Notes: generated from the sequence alone by a model not told the origin. A stretch of 53,303 nucleotides of DNA from Thiorhodococcus mannitoliphagus (GCF_010915725.1 NZ_JAAIJR010000027.1:1-53303), one strand, 5' to 3'; positions 36,546 to 45,550 are shown, counted from the stretch's first letter. Made by a program: numbers and translations.

Positions 36546-36666
36546 CTAGAGGGACGGGCTGATTGATTGCCTTTCCCGTGCGGACCCTGGATGGCGGGTG
36601 ACCATCGACAAAGAGGGCCGCATCCATCGGACCGCTGCACAACCTGATGACCCAAAGGACGACTGC

Positions 36667-37866
36667 TTGAATCGGATCGCTGTCACTAAGTACACCTTGA
36701 CAACCTGCCTGGGTCGCGGTGTTGCGGCGCACCGTGATGCCCTGGTCGCCGGCCGCTGCGGCCTCGCGCCTTGCCGCTTCGAAGACGTGGATCTCGAGAC
36801 CTGGGTCGGCGAGGTGGAGGGTCTGGACGCGCCCAATCCATCGCCGGACAGGCGCGCCCATACCTGCCGCAACAACCGTCTCGCGGAGCTGGCGCTGGGG
36901 CAAGACGGCTTTCTGGATGCCGCGCGTCAAGCGGTGGGCCGTTATGGCGCTTCCCGCGTCGCCGTCTATCTCGGCACCAGCACATCCGGCATCCTGGACA
37001 CCGAGCTTGCCTACCGCGTGCGTGACGCGGCTAGCGGCGGCTTGCCGGCATGGTTCGACTATCGTTCCAGCCACAGCATCTCCTCGCTCGCTGAGCACGT
37101 CGGTCGATTGGTCGGCGCGACCGGTCCGCTCGGCGTGATCTCCACGGCCTGCTCGTCCAGCGCCAAGGCCTTCGCAACGGCGGCGCGTCAGATCGCCTGC
37201 GGTCTCATTGATGCGGCCGTGGTGGGCGGCGTGGATACCCTCTGCTTGACGACGCTCTACGGTTTCAACTCCCTGGAGTTGCTCGCCAGGGGACCTTGCC
37301 GACCCTTCGACCGTGAGCGCGCTGGTCTGTCGATCGGTGAGGCCGCAGGCTACGCGCTCTTGGAGCGCGCTGCGCGGACCGATCTTTGGCTCACCGGCTA
37401 TGGCGAGTCCAGTGATGCGCATCATATGTCCACCCCGCATCCCGAGGGGCGCGGCGCGCTCCAGGCGATGGACGCAGCCTTGGCACGCGCCGGGCTGCAA
37501 GCGTCCGCGATCGACTACATCAATCTGCACGGGACAGCGACGCCCTCCAATGACACAGCCGAGGGCAGGGCAGTCGCCCAGCGCTTCGGCGCCAGGGTGC
37601 CCGCCAGCTCGACCAAGGGCGCGACCGGTCATACCCTGGGTGCGGCTGGCGGTGTCGAGGCCGTGATTTGCCTGATCGCGCTCCATGAGGGGCTGATCCC
37701 TGGATGCGTCGGCATGACCGAGGCCGACCCCAGTATCCAGATCGGTCTTGATGCGCTGGCGCGCCCTGCGCCCTTGCGCAATGTGTTGAACAATTCACTC
37801 GGCTTCGGCGGGACCAACTGCAGCCTGGTGTTCTCGCGGGAGGACGAGGTGTCCGCACATGGATGA
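36667..37866 (+). CDS. APE-type beta-ketoacyl-ACP synthase (FabF-like)
   Basis: Condensing enzyme that extends the acyl chain on ACP. The start is TTG 36667 (LNRIAVTKYTLTTCLGRG), chosen because AAGGA lies seven bases upstream and the product then begins like other APE ketosynthases; GTG 36598 would add 23 unlikely residues. 399 residues. Catalytic Cys is in STACSSSAKAF, the two His in LHGTATPSNDT and KGATGHTLGAAGG, and GFGGTN is near the end. The full catalytic triad marks this as the active ketosynthase. It overlaps the next gene by eight bases. Confidence 0.92.
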   Translation: MNRIAVTKYTLTTCLGRGVAAHRDALVAGRCGLAPCRFEDVDLETWVGEVEGLDAPNPSPDRRAHTCRNNRLAELALGQDGFLDAARQAVGRYGASRVAVYLGTSTSGILDTELAYRVRDAASGGLPAWFDYRSSHSISSLAEHVGRLVGATGPLGVISTACSSSAKAFATAARQIACGLIDAAVVGGVDTLCLTTLYGFNSLELLARGPCRPFDRERAGLSIGEAAGYALLERAARTDLWLTGYGESSDAHHMSTPHPEGRGALQAMDAALARAGLQASAIDYINLHGTATPSNDTAEGRAVAQRFGARVPASSTKGATGHTLGAAGGVEAVICLIALHEGLIPGCVGMTEADPSIQIGLDALARPAPLRNVLNNSLGFGGTNCSLVFSREDEVSAHG

Positions 37867-38665
37867 GCACGGCTTCTCGATGGCTGCGCGTGTCTCCGGC
37901 ATCGGCGTGGTCGGGCCTGGGGCCGATGATTGGGGTGCGATGCGCGCGCGGCTCCTCAGTGAGAGCGGCGCAGCCCTGGCGACGACGCGGATTGCCAATC
38001 CCGAGGGGCTTCCGCCTGTGGAGCGGCGCCGCGTCGGCAGGGTCGTCAAGCTCGCCATGGCTGCCGGGATGGCCGCCTGCCGCGATGCCGGCATCGCGCC
38101 CTCCGTCCCTGCAACCGTCTTTGCCTCCTCGGGCGGGGATGGTGAGAACTGCCACGCGATCTGCGAGTTGCTCGCGGGCGAGGATCGGCGCATCTCGCCG
38201 ATTCGCTTCCACAACTCGGTCAACAATGCCGCGTCCGGCTACTGGGGGATCGCGACGGGCGCGCTGTCGGGCTCCAGCGTGGTCTCGGCCTTCGACGGCA
38301 GCTTCGCGGTCGGTCTGCTCGAGGCCTTTGCCCTGGTTGCGACCGAGGGCGCTCCCGTTCTCCTCGTCACCTATGACCATCCCTATCCCTCACCCTTGGC
38401 CGAGTCGCGCCCCTTGGGTCCCGCCTTCGGCATGGGGCTCTTGCTCCAACCCCTGGATGCTGGGGCGGGGCCTGTGCTGAGGCTGATCGGGCTTGCGGAT
38501 ACGCCGGCGGATCGGCTCTCGGATCCCGCGCTGGAGGCGCTGCGCCAGGCCGTGCCCGCCGCACGCTGTCTGCCGCTCTTGAGTGTGCTTGCCCGCCGTG
38601 CGGCGGCGCGGGTGGCACTGGACTATCTGAACGGCCAGTGCCTGGTGGTGGAGGTGGCGCCATGA
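37859..38665 (+). CDS. Beta-ketoacyl synthase-like chain length factor
   Basis: A 268-residue ketosynthase homologue. Only the first half of the thiolase fold is clearly preserved: VSGIGVVGPGADDW, then RRVGRVVKLAMAAGMAACRD, FASSGGDGENCHAICELL and FHNSVNNAASGYWGIATG. The active-site Cys of true synthases is replaced (NNAASGYW region), as expected of a chain length factor that pairs with the upstream synthase to make an aryl polyene of defined length. It overlaps the synthase gene by eight bases and the dehydratase gene by four, so the stoichiometry is probably coupled. Confidence 0.88.
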   Translation: MDEHGFSMAARVSGIGVVGPGADDWGAMRARLLSESGAALATTRIANPEGLPPVERRRVGRVVKLAMAAGMAACRDAGIAPSVPATVFASSGGDGENCHAICELLAGEDRRISPIRFHNSVNNAASGYWGIATGALSGSSVVSAFDGSFAVGLLEAFALVATEGAPVLLVTYDHPYPSPLAESRPLGPAFGMGLLLQPLDAGAGPVLRLIGLADTPADRLSDPALEALRQAVPAARCLPLLSVLARRAAARVALDYLNGQCLVVEVAP

Positions 38666-39105
38666 CATCCCCGCTCGACCGCGACTGGATCCTGGCGCAT
38701 ATCCCCCATCAGGGCGCCATGTGTCTGAACGACCAGGTCGATGCTTGGGACGGCGACAAGCTATGCTGCACGGCCTGGAGTCATGCCTCGCCCGAGAACC
38801 CACTGCGCATTGACGGCCGGCTCAGCCCCTTGGCGGGCATCGAGTATGCCGCCCAAGCGGTTGCCATTCATGGTGCCTTGCATGGCGCGGGCAGCTCCCC
38901 CGGGATGCTGGGCAGCGTGCGCGGCCTGACCTCCGATTGCGGCCGGCTGGATACTCTCGAGGGGCCGCTCCGTGTCGAGGTCACGCGTCTTGGCGGCGAC
39001 ACGCGGGCCTTGCTCTATGCTTTCGATGTCCAAGGCGAAGGACGCTGTCTCTTAAGTGGCCGCTTGACCATCGTGCTCACCGCGTCGGCCGAGCCCTCGG
39101 CCTGA
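38662..39105 (+). CDS. Hotdog-fold 3-hydroxyacyl-ACP dehydratase (APE cluster)
   Basis: 147 residues from ATG 38662 (overlap ATGA with the previous stop). WILAHIPHQGAMCLNDQVDAWD aligns with FabZ/FabA-like APE dehydratases, in which the His of IPHQG is catalytic; PLRIDGRLSPLAGIEYAAQAVAIHGAL forms the central helix. It would remove water from the 3-hydroxyacyl-ACP to leave the conjugated double bond. FabG-like reductase follows 24 bases later. Confidence 0.88.
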   Translation: MTSPLDRDWILAHIPHQGAMCLNDQVDAWDGDKLCCTAWSHASPENPLRIDGRLSPLAGIEYAAQAVAIHGALHGAGSSPGMLGSVRGLTSDCGRLDTLEGPLRVEVTRLGGDTRALLYAFDVQGEGRCLLSGRLTIVLTASAEPSA

Positions 39106-39129
39106 CCGTCCAATTCAAGGAGCGAGACC

Positions 39130-39852
39130 ATGGGAAAACTGGCCTTAGTCACTGGCGGAAGCGGGGGCATCGGCGCCGCGATTTGTCGATCCTTGGCCCA
39201 ACAAGGCCATGCCGTCATCGTCCACGGCAACCAAGGCGCGGACCGCGTTGAAGCACTTGTGCAGGAGATCAACGCTGGGGGAGGGGAGGCGCGCCCGCTG
39301 ATCCTGGATGTGACCGATACCGAGCGCTGCCGTGCGGTCCTGGAGACGCTGACCGAGGAGCGACCGGTGCAGATCCTGGTGAACAATGCCGGGATCCATG
39401 ACGACACCGTCTTCCCTGGGATGCGGCCCGAGCAATGGCGCGCCGTTCTGGACGTCAGCCTCAATGGCTTCTTCAACGTCACCCAGCCCCTGAGCCTGCC
39501 GATGATCCGCAGCCGCTGGGGGCGGATCATCTCGGTGACCTCGGTCTCCGCCATCGTCGGCAACCGCGGCCAGGTCAACTATTCGGCCGCCAAGGGCGCG
39601 CTGCACTCAGCGACACGCTCGCTGTCGCTCGAACTCGCCAGTCGGGGTGTTACGGTCAATGCCGTGGCACCTGGCATCATTGAGACCCCAATGAGCGAGG
39701 ATCACTTTCCACCAGAGGCCGTCGCCCAGCTGGTGCCGATGAAACGCGCCGGCCGCCCCGAGGAAGTCGCCGAGGTCGTTGCCTTCCTGGCATCCGACGC
39801 GTCCTCCTACGTCACCGGGCAGGTGATCTCCGTGAATGGCGGGATGATTTAG
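39130..39852 (+). CDS. 3-oxoacyl-ACP reductase (FabG-like, APE cluster)
   Basis: A 240-residue short-chain dehydrogenase. Cofactor loop ALVTGGSGGIGAAICRSLA, NNAGIHDD, catalytic Ser in SVSAIVGNRGQ, and YSAAKGA giving the YxxxK pair; the C-terminal YVTGQVISVNGGMI is typical of FabG. It would reduce 3-ketoacyl-ACP within the polyene cycle. The ribosome binding site AAGGAG is well placed. It is the last gene of the unit, ending 10 bases from the convergent iron-sulfur protein gene. Confidence 0.93.
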   Translation: MGKLALVTGGSGGIGAAICRSLAQQGHAVIVHGNQGADRVEALVQEINAGGGEARPLILDVTDTERCRAVLETLTEERPVQILVNNAGIHDDTVFPGMRPEQWRAVLDVSLNGFFNVTQPLSLPMIRSRWGRIISVTSVSAIVGNRGQVNYSAAKGALHSATRSLSLELASRGVTVNAVAPGIIETPMSEDHFPPEAVAQLVPMKRAGRPEEVAEVVAFLASDASSYVTGQVISVNGGMI

Positions 39853-39862
39853 CCGGCGCTGC

Positions 39863-41032
39863 TCATGGTAGCCAGCGCCTCGCGCGGTCGAGGACGAAGG
39901 GCCAGAGACGACCTTTCTCCCAGAGGATGCGGGCGAATAGCTGGCCGCGCGCCTTGGGCGGTTTGCGCCGCTGGGCGCGCGCGCTCAGCGTGATGGCCCC
40001 CTGCTCACAGACCGAGACGCAGGCGCCGCAGCCCAGGCAGACGCTGGCATCAATTGCGGCGAAGCGCGCTGCGCTTGAAGAGTGTCGGGCAGCCGGGTCG
40101 AGCCCGATGCACTTGACGTTGCATGCCTTCAGGCAGGCGCCGCAATAGTTGCAGCCTTGCGGATCGATCTCGGCGAGAAAGGGTGTCTTGGCGATCCCGT
40201 CGCTGAATCCCAGTTGGACGCCCGCCATCAGTTCGCAGCAGCAGCGGCAGCAGTTACAGAGGAAGGACGGCTGCTCGCGCACATTGTCCGTGACGTGGGT
40301 GAGACCGAGCGCGCGGGCGTGCTCCAAGGTCTCCAGCATGCTTGCCTTATCGCGCTCCTGTGCAAAGCCGCGTCGCACCAGAAAACGTGCACCCTCGCCG
40401 AGGACCATGCAGATGTCCTCGACCGGAGCACCCTTGCGGCAAGTCTCCCCCAGGTGCTCTTTCTTGTGCCTGCAATAGCAGAGCGTGACGGCACAATAGT
40501 CGGCATCCTGGATGATTTGGCGAGCATCCTCGTAGGAGGTGACCTGCGAGCTGACCGGGATGTGTGTGTCATAGACCAGGGCGCGGGTGAGCTGGGTGCG
40601 GCTGCCGAAGAATTCGCCCGCCTGCCCCGCTTTACCCTGCTCCTCCAGATACTCGCTCATCAGCCGAGCCAAGTCGCCGAGCGGCAGATCGGAGTGGCGC
40701 CGCATGAAGGTGAATTCCATGAAGCCGATGAGGCCCGGGACGAGCAGGTAGTAGGTCGTGCCGGCGAACGGCATATCCATCACCAATCCCTTGTCGGCCA
40801 TGCGCTCGAGCACTGGCAGGACCTGCTCCGGCGACATCTCAGTCAGCCTGGCCAGCTCCTCCAGGGTCGCTTCATGCAGGGGAAAGCGCGAGCCGACGAA
40901 GGATTCCATCTCGTCGAACAGCAAGGATAGGATCTCGCGCAGCCGCTCGCTGTCGACGAGACCGATGGGATAGCGGTTCAAGCGGTCGATCAAGGGCGTC
41001 AACCCGGACTTACCGCCGGCTAAATGGCCCAT
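39863..41032 (-). CDS. Cysteine-rich 4Fe-4S ferredoxin-domain protein
   Basis: 389 residues from ATG 41030-41032. The N-terminal half contains a winged-helix-like segment (LEELARLTEMSPEQVLPVLE). The middle has two unusual cysteine groups (CAVTLCYCRHKKEH...C and FLCNCCRCCCELM). The C-terminus has two standard 4Fe-4S sites, CNYCGACLKAC and CLGCGACVSVC. It is likely an electron-transfer or sensing protein; partners are not visible. The CxCCxCCC cluster is not part of normal ferredoxins. A longer in-frame start at 41110 lacks support. It is convergent with the APE operon and lies 46 bases after the GDSL lipoprotein gene. Confidence 0.82.
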   Translation of the reverse strand: MGHLAGGKSGLTPLIDRLNRYPIGLVDSERLREILSLLFDEMESFVGSRFPLHEATLEELARLTEMSPEQVLPVLERMADKGLVMDMPFAGTTYYLLVPGLIGFMEFTFMRRHSDLPLGDLARLMSEYLEEQGKAGQAGEFFGSRTQLTRALVYDTHIPVSSQVTSYEDARQIIQDADYCAVTLCYCRHKKEHLGETCRKGAPVEDICMVLGEGARFLVRRGFAQERDKASMLETLEHARALGLTHVTDNVREQPSFLCNCCRCCCELMAGVQLGFSDGIAKTPFLAEIDPQGCNYCGACLKACNVKCIGLDPAARHSSSAARFAAIDASVCLGCGACVSVCEQGAITLSARAQRRKPPKARGQLFARILWEKGRLWPFVLDRARRWLP

Positions 41033-41078
41033 GCTGCCCTGACCTTCCGTGCTCGCCCTCGGTATCGGTGCATCGCAC

Positions 41079-41717
41079 TCATAAGGCACCCTCCTCGACG
41101 AGCAGGTCATGGAGGGATTCGGCCATCAGTCGATAGCCTTCCTGGTTGAAGTGGATCGCATCCGACTTGTAGGCGCCTTGGCGCATCAGTTGCGCCACAA
41201 GGTCGTCCTCGAAAACCAGGTCGTACTCCTCGGCGAGTTCCTTATAGAGCGGCGCTGTCGTCGAGAACAGACGCTTCTCCGGCACGCCGATCAAGACGAC
41301 CTCGACGCCCTGTTCTTCGGCAAGCTCGATCATCGCGGCGAGGTTTCTCTTGGTGGCCTTGAGGTCTCGGTTGCGGAGGATGTCATTGCCGCCTTCCAGC
41401 AACAGCAGCAGATCCGGCGTCGTCCTTGCGAGCAGATCCCGCAGTCGCGGCAGACCATCCTCGGTCTCTTCCCCAGAAACGCCGGCATTGATGACACGAC
41501 GCCCGCTCAGGCGTTCCAGCACGCTCGGATAACTGTCCGGCGGGTTGACGCCGACGCCCTGGGTGAGGCTGTCACCGAAGGCGAGCAGTGTCCCATCGGG
41601 AGGGATGGTGCTGAGGCGCGGCGATTCGCAGCCTTGCAGCACCAGGGTGATGAGCAAGAGCAGGATGCCCAGGACTTGGCGGGGCTTGGTGCTCACAGGG
41701 CGGCTGGGCTGTTTCAT
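41079..41717 (-). CDS. GDSL/SGNH hydrolase lipoprotein (TesA-like)
   Basis: 212 residues. A signal peptide with lipobox LVLQGC (Cys 30, then Glu at +2, predicting outer-membrane sorting) precedes an SGNH esterase domain. Block I is LAFGDSLTQG (Ser 50), then NAGVSGEET, GGND and the catalytic DAIHFN. It resembles periplasmic arylesterase/lysophospholipase TesA, but membrane-anchored. Sequence upstream of ATG 41715-41717 is excluded because it runs to the P-type ATPase stop. It lies between the iron-sulfur protein and the ATPase on the same strand. Confidence 0.9.
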   Translation of the reverse strand: MKQPSRPVSTKPRQVLGILLLLITLVLQGCESPRLSTIPPDGTLLAFGDSLTQGVGVNPPDSYPSVLERLSGRRVINAGVSGEETEDGLPRLRDLLARTTPDLLLLLEGGNDILRNRDLKATKRNLAAMIELAEEQGVEVVLIGVPEKRLFSTTAPLYKELAEEYDLVFEDDLVAQLMRQGAYKSDAIHFNQEGYRLMAESLHDLLVEEGAL

Positions 41718-41782
41718 CCGAGCTTTTCCAGCTGCGATCGCTGTGCTGAGTCTGTTCTTTGGCGGTGCCTGCGGCTCTGATG

Positions 41783-44641
41783 TCAAGCGCATGGCTTGCT
41801 CGATCGCTTGAACCTTCGCGTCACTGCCTTTTCCGCCTCGACGATGAAGAGCACCGTCGAGGCGACCAGGACGATTCGGCCCCACACCAGCGGATCGATT
41901 GCGGCGGTACCGAAGAGCGCTTGCAGTGGGCTCAGATAGGTGAAGGCGATCTGAAAGACCAGCAGCAGTCCGACGGCGACCAATACATAGGGATTGCCGA
42001 GCAATCCTTCACGGCTCAGCACTGGGGCATGGATGTAGCGGGAGTTGAACAGATAGAAGATCTCGAACATCACCAAGGTGTTGACGGCCACCGTGCGCGC
42101 CGCCTCGATGCTGGCCCCTTGCTCCAGCTCCCAGAGAAAGAGGCCGAAGGTCCCGGTCATGAGAATGACGGAGACATAGCCGATGCGCCAGAGGAAGAGG
42201 GGCGTGAGCACGGGTTCGCGCGCGTCGCGCGGCGGACGCAGCATGACGCCGGGCTCGGGCGGCTCGAAGGCGAGTGCGAGCGCCAAGGTGACCGCCGTGA
42301 TCATGTTTACCCAGAGGATTTGCACCGGCGTCAAGGGGAGTTCATGGAAGCCGAGCAGGATGGCGCCGAGCACTACCAATGCCTCGCCACCGTTGGTGGG
42401 CAGGATGAAGAGAATGGCCTTCTTCAGATTGTCGTAGACGGTGCGGCCTTCCTCAACGGCATTGGCGATGGAGGCGAAGTTGTCGTCCGCGAGCACCATC
42501 TCGGCGGCCTCCTTGGCCGCCTCGGTGCCGTTGATCCCCATGGCGACACCGACGTCGGCGCGCTTCAGCGCCGGGGCGTCATTGACCCCGTCGCCCGTCA
42601 TGGAGACGATGTAGCCACACTCTTGGAGACTGCGTACGAGGTTTAGCTTGTGCTCGGGCGTGACGCGGGCGTAGACGTCGACGTCCGCGACCTCTTGTCT
42701 CAGTGCCTCCTCGTCGAGGGCGTCCAGGTCTCGGCCGGTGAGGACGCTGTCGGGATTCCGCAGGCCGACTTGAGCGGCGATGGCCCTGGCGGTCGTGGCA
42801 TGGTCGCCGGTGATCATCTTGACGCGGATACCGGCCTCGCGACAGGTCTTGACCGCGGCAATCGCCTCCTCGCGCGGTGGGTCGATCAGGCCCACCAGCG
42901 CCACGAGGACGAGCCCTTCCTCCAAATCCTCGAAGTTCAGCTCGACGGGCTGCAGATCCAGAGATCTTGCCGCGATCGCGAGCACACGCTGGCCTTCGGC
43001 CGCCAAGGCCTCCATGCGCTTCAGCCAGAAGTCACGGTCGACCGGGGCCAAGTGGGCTTGGCTGCGCTGGTGCGCGCACATGTCGAGGATGGCCTCCGGG
43101 GCACCTTTGACGAAGATCGCCGCCGCGCCCGCATGGTCGTGATGCAGGGTCGCCATGAACTTGTGCTCGGACTCGAAGGGGATGAGGTCCGAGCGGGGAA
43201 AGGCCTTCGCGAGGTGCTCCGGATCCAGTCCGGCCTTGATGCCGGCGACAAGCAGGGCGCCCTCCATGGGGTCGCCGTGGACCCGCCACTCACCCTTGGC
43301 AGACTCCAGCGCGGCGTCATTGCAAAGCACGGCGGCCTGCAGCGCTTCGGTCAGAATGCCATCGTCCAGCGGGTAGCATGTCTCACCGTCACAGAGGATG
43401 GCGCCGTGCGGATCATAGCCGGCGCCGCTGAAGGTGAGTTCGCGCTCGACCGTCACAACCCGGCGGACCGTCATCTCGTTCCGTGTCAGCGTGCCCGTCT
43501 TGTCGGAGCAGATCACCCCGACGGTTCCCAACGTCTCCACCGCAGGCAGCCGACGGATGATGGCATTGCGTCCCGCCATGCGCCGAACGCCGATCGCCAA
43601 GGTGATGGTCATAATGGCCGGCAGTCCTTCCGGGATTGCCGCGACCGCGAGACCCACGGCGGCGAGGAACATCTCCGAGGCGAGATAGTCCCGGACGAAG
43701 ACGCCGAACACAAAGGTCGCGCCGGCGAGCGCGAGAATGGCGATGGTCAGCCAGTTACCCAGCTGCGTCATCTGCCGCAGCAGTGGTGTCGTGAGTTGCT
43801 CAACGCCGGCAACCAGGGCGCTGATCCGGCCGATCTCCGTGCTCGCACCAGTCGCGACGACGATGCCTGCGCCCTGTCCGTGCGTGACCAAGGTGCCGGA
43901 ATAGGCCATGCAGCGGCGGTCCGCTAGCGGGGTGTCCTCCGGAAGCGCGGTGACGCTCTTGTCGACGGGCACGGATTCGCCGGTCAGTGCCGCCTCTTCG
44001 ATCTGAAATCCCTTGACGCGCAGCAGGCGCAGATCAGCGGGGATCTTGTCGCCGGATTGCAGCTGCACCAGGTCGCCCGGCACCAGATCCGCGGCGTCGA
44101 GCGTCACCAGGCGGCCGTCGCGCCAGGCCATGGCATGCGGCGACAGCATGCCGCGAATGGCGCGCAGGGCGTCTTCCGCCTTGCCTTCCTGGACGAAGCC
44201 GATTGCGGCGTTGATGAGGACCACACCAAAGATGACGCTGGCATCGAGCCAGTGCTGCAGCAGCGTCGTCACCACACCCGCGGCCAGCAGCACATAGATG
44301 AGCAGGTTGTTGAACTGCGCCAGGAAGCGTGACAGCGCGCTGCGCGGAGCTGCTTCTGCCAGCAGGTTGGGGCCGTAGCGCTCGAAACGCGCGCCAGCCT
44401 CCTCGGCGCTGAGACCCTTATCCGAGGTTGAGAGTGCCGTCAGTGTCTCTTCGGTCGATTCGGCGTGCCATGCCCGATCGGCTTGTGCGCTGTCCAAGGG
44501 GCTGAGTGCCGCTGCTGGCGCGGAGCGGCGTTTCAGCCAGAGCAGCGCACCCGTGGCAAGGGCGACGACCAAGACGGCCGCCAGGGCGAGCGGCCAGTCC
44601 AGCGCGAGAAGACTTGGGGTGGAGCTGGCGTGGTCGGTCAT
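41783..44641 (-). CDS. P2-type cation-transporting P-type ATPase
   Basis: 952 residues. An extra N-terminal membrane helix (about 15-37, LALAAVLVVALATGALLWLK) precedes the cation-ATPase N domain. Then come TGES at 220-223, IPEGLP in M4 (336-341), phosphorylation motif DKTGTLT (380-386), KGAPE and TGDGVNDAPALK. The M6 segment reads NMITAVTLALALAFEP; the Asp that helps form the calcium site in SERCA-type pumps is absent there, so Ca2+ specificity is doubtful and Na+, K+ or H+ is possible. It starts at ATG 44641 with AGGAG seven bases upstream. Confidence 0.92.
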   Translation of the reverse strand: MTDHASSTPSLLALDWPLALAAVLVVALATGALLWLKRRSAPAAALSPLDSAQADRAWHAESTEETLTALSTSDKGLSAEEAGARFERYGPNLLAEAAPRSALSRFLAQFNNLLIYVLLAAGVVTTLLQHWLDASVIFGVVLINAAIGFVQEGKAEDALRAIRGMLSPHAMAWRDGRLVTLDAADLVPGDLVQLQSGDKIPADLRLLRVKGFQIEEAALTGESVPVDKSVTALPEDTPLADRRCMAYSGTLVTHGQGAGIVVATGASTEIGRISALVAGVEQLTTPLLRQMTQLGNWLTIAILALAGATFVFGVFVRDYLASEMFLAAVGLAVAAIPEGLPAIMTITLAIGVRRMAGRNAIIRRLPAVETLGTVGVICSDKTGTLTRNEMTVRRVVTVERELTFSGAGYDPHGAILCDGETCYPLDDGILTEALQAAVLCNDAALESAKGEWRVHGDPMEGALLVAGIKAGLDPEHLAKAFPRSDLIPFESEHKFMATLHHDHAGAAAIFVKGAPEAILDMCAHQRSQAHLAPVDRDFWLKRMEALAAEGQRVLAIAARSLDLQPVELNFEDLEEGLVLVALVGLIDPPREEAIAAVKTCREAGIRVKMITGDHATTARAIAAQVGLRNPDSVLTGRDLDALDEEALRQEVADVDVYARVTPEHKLNLVRSLQECGYIVSMTGDGVNDAPALKRADVGVAMGINGTEAAKEAAEMVLADDNFASIANAVEEGRTVYDNLKKAILFILPTNGGEALVVLGAILLGFHELPLTPVQILWVNMITAVTLALALAFEPPEPGVMLRPPRDAREPVLTPLFLWRIGYVSVILMTGTFGLFLWELEQGASIEAARTVAVNTLVMFEIFYLFNSRYIHAPVLSREGLLGNPYVLVAVGLLLVFQIAFTYLSPLQALFGTAAIDPLVWGRIVLVASTVLFIVEAEKAVTRRFKRSSKPCA

Positions 44642-44682
44642 GTCTGACTCCTGGGGAAGTTGCTGGTTCGGGGTTCAAGGTC

Positions 44683-45438
44683 TCATTGCGACCTTGCGCG
44701 CATCCATAGCATCCAGGGGAGACGCAACAGAAAGCCAAGGAAGAGTCGCACGTGCATCCAGGTCAAGAGGACGTTGTCCCGCCAGTAGTTGAAGTGGGAG
44801 CTGCCGCCTTGTTCTGCGCTCAAATAGCGCACGGGGGCGTCGCGGTTGATTGGGCGGACACCGCGCCAAGCGAGTCGCACCACCGCTTCTGGGTCGAAGT
44901 CGAACCGGCGCATCCAGCGTTGCTTACGCATGATGTCGATCAGCGGCGCAACCGGATAGACCCGAAAGCCGAAGAGCGAATCGCCGATGCCCATCCAGAG
45001 CGTCTCGAGGTTGGCCCACCAGTTCGACAGGCGACGGCCGCGCACCCGCAGCAAGGGTGCGCTGGCGTCGAAGACTGGCTTGCCAAGGATCATGCAGTGT
45101 GGATGCTCGGCGGAGGCCGCCATGAAGGCGGGGATCAAGTCGGCCGGGTGCTGACCATCCGCGTCCATGGTGAGCACATGCGTGATGCCTTCGGCTGCGG
45201 CGCACTCCAGACCATAGAGCACAGCGGCACCTTTGCCGCTGTTTTGCGGCAAGATCAGCACCCTCAGGCCAGCATCACCCCGCGCCAGTTCATCAAGCCC
45301 TTCCGCCGTTCCATCCGTGCTCCCATCGACAACGACCCAGACCGCTGTCCAGTGCCGCCTTGCGGTCGCGACGGTCTCGAAGACGATGGGGCCAGTGTTG
45401 TAGCTCGGGATCAGGACAATCGGCGGTCTTTCTCTCAT
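44683..45438 (-). CDS. Glycosyltransferase family 2, APE-cluster type
   Basis: 251 residues from ATG 45436-45438; TTG 45462 would add eight. The GT-A core includes IVLIPSYNTG, VVDGSTDGT, NSGKGAAVLYG and the metal-binding MDADGQHPADLIP. The tail with SSHFNYWRDNVLLTWMHVRL and FLGFLLRLPWMLW resembles glycosyltransferases encoded in aryl polyene clusters, where they add the sugar of the lipid anchor. It is separated from the APE operon by three unrelated genes and faces the other way. It ends in a membrane-associated helix. Confidence 0.87.
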   Translation of the reverse strand: MRERPPIVLIPSYNTGPIVFETVATARRHWTAVWVVVDGSTDGTAEGLDELARGDAGLRVLILPQNSGKGAAVLYGLECAAAEGITHVLTMDADGQHPADLIPAFMAASAEHPHCMILGKPVFDASAPLLRVRGRRLSNWWANLETLWMGIGDSLFGFRVYPVAPLIDIMRKQRWMRRFDFDPEAVVRLAWRGVRPINRDAPVRYLSAEQGGSSHFNYWRDNVLLTWMHVRLFLGFLLRLPWMLWMRARSQ

Positions 45439-45550
45439 CACGAATCCGTTGGTTGTTTCCAAAGAGGCTCATGCCAGGAGCGAAGCATAGCGGGATTGGG
45501 CTCGCGCGACATCTAAGGTTTTGTTTTGAAAATTATTAATCCTGTAAATC

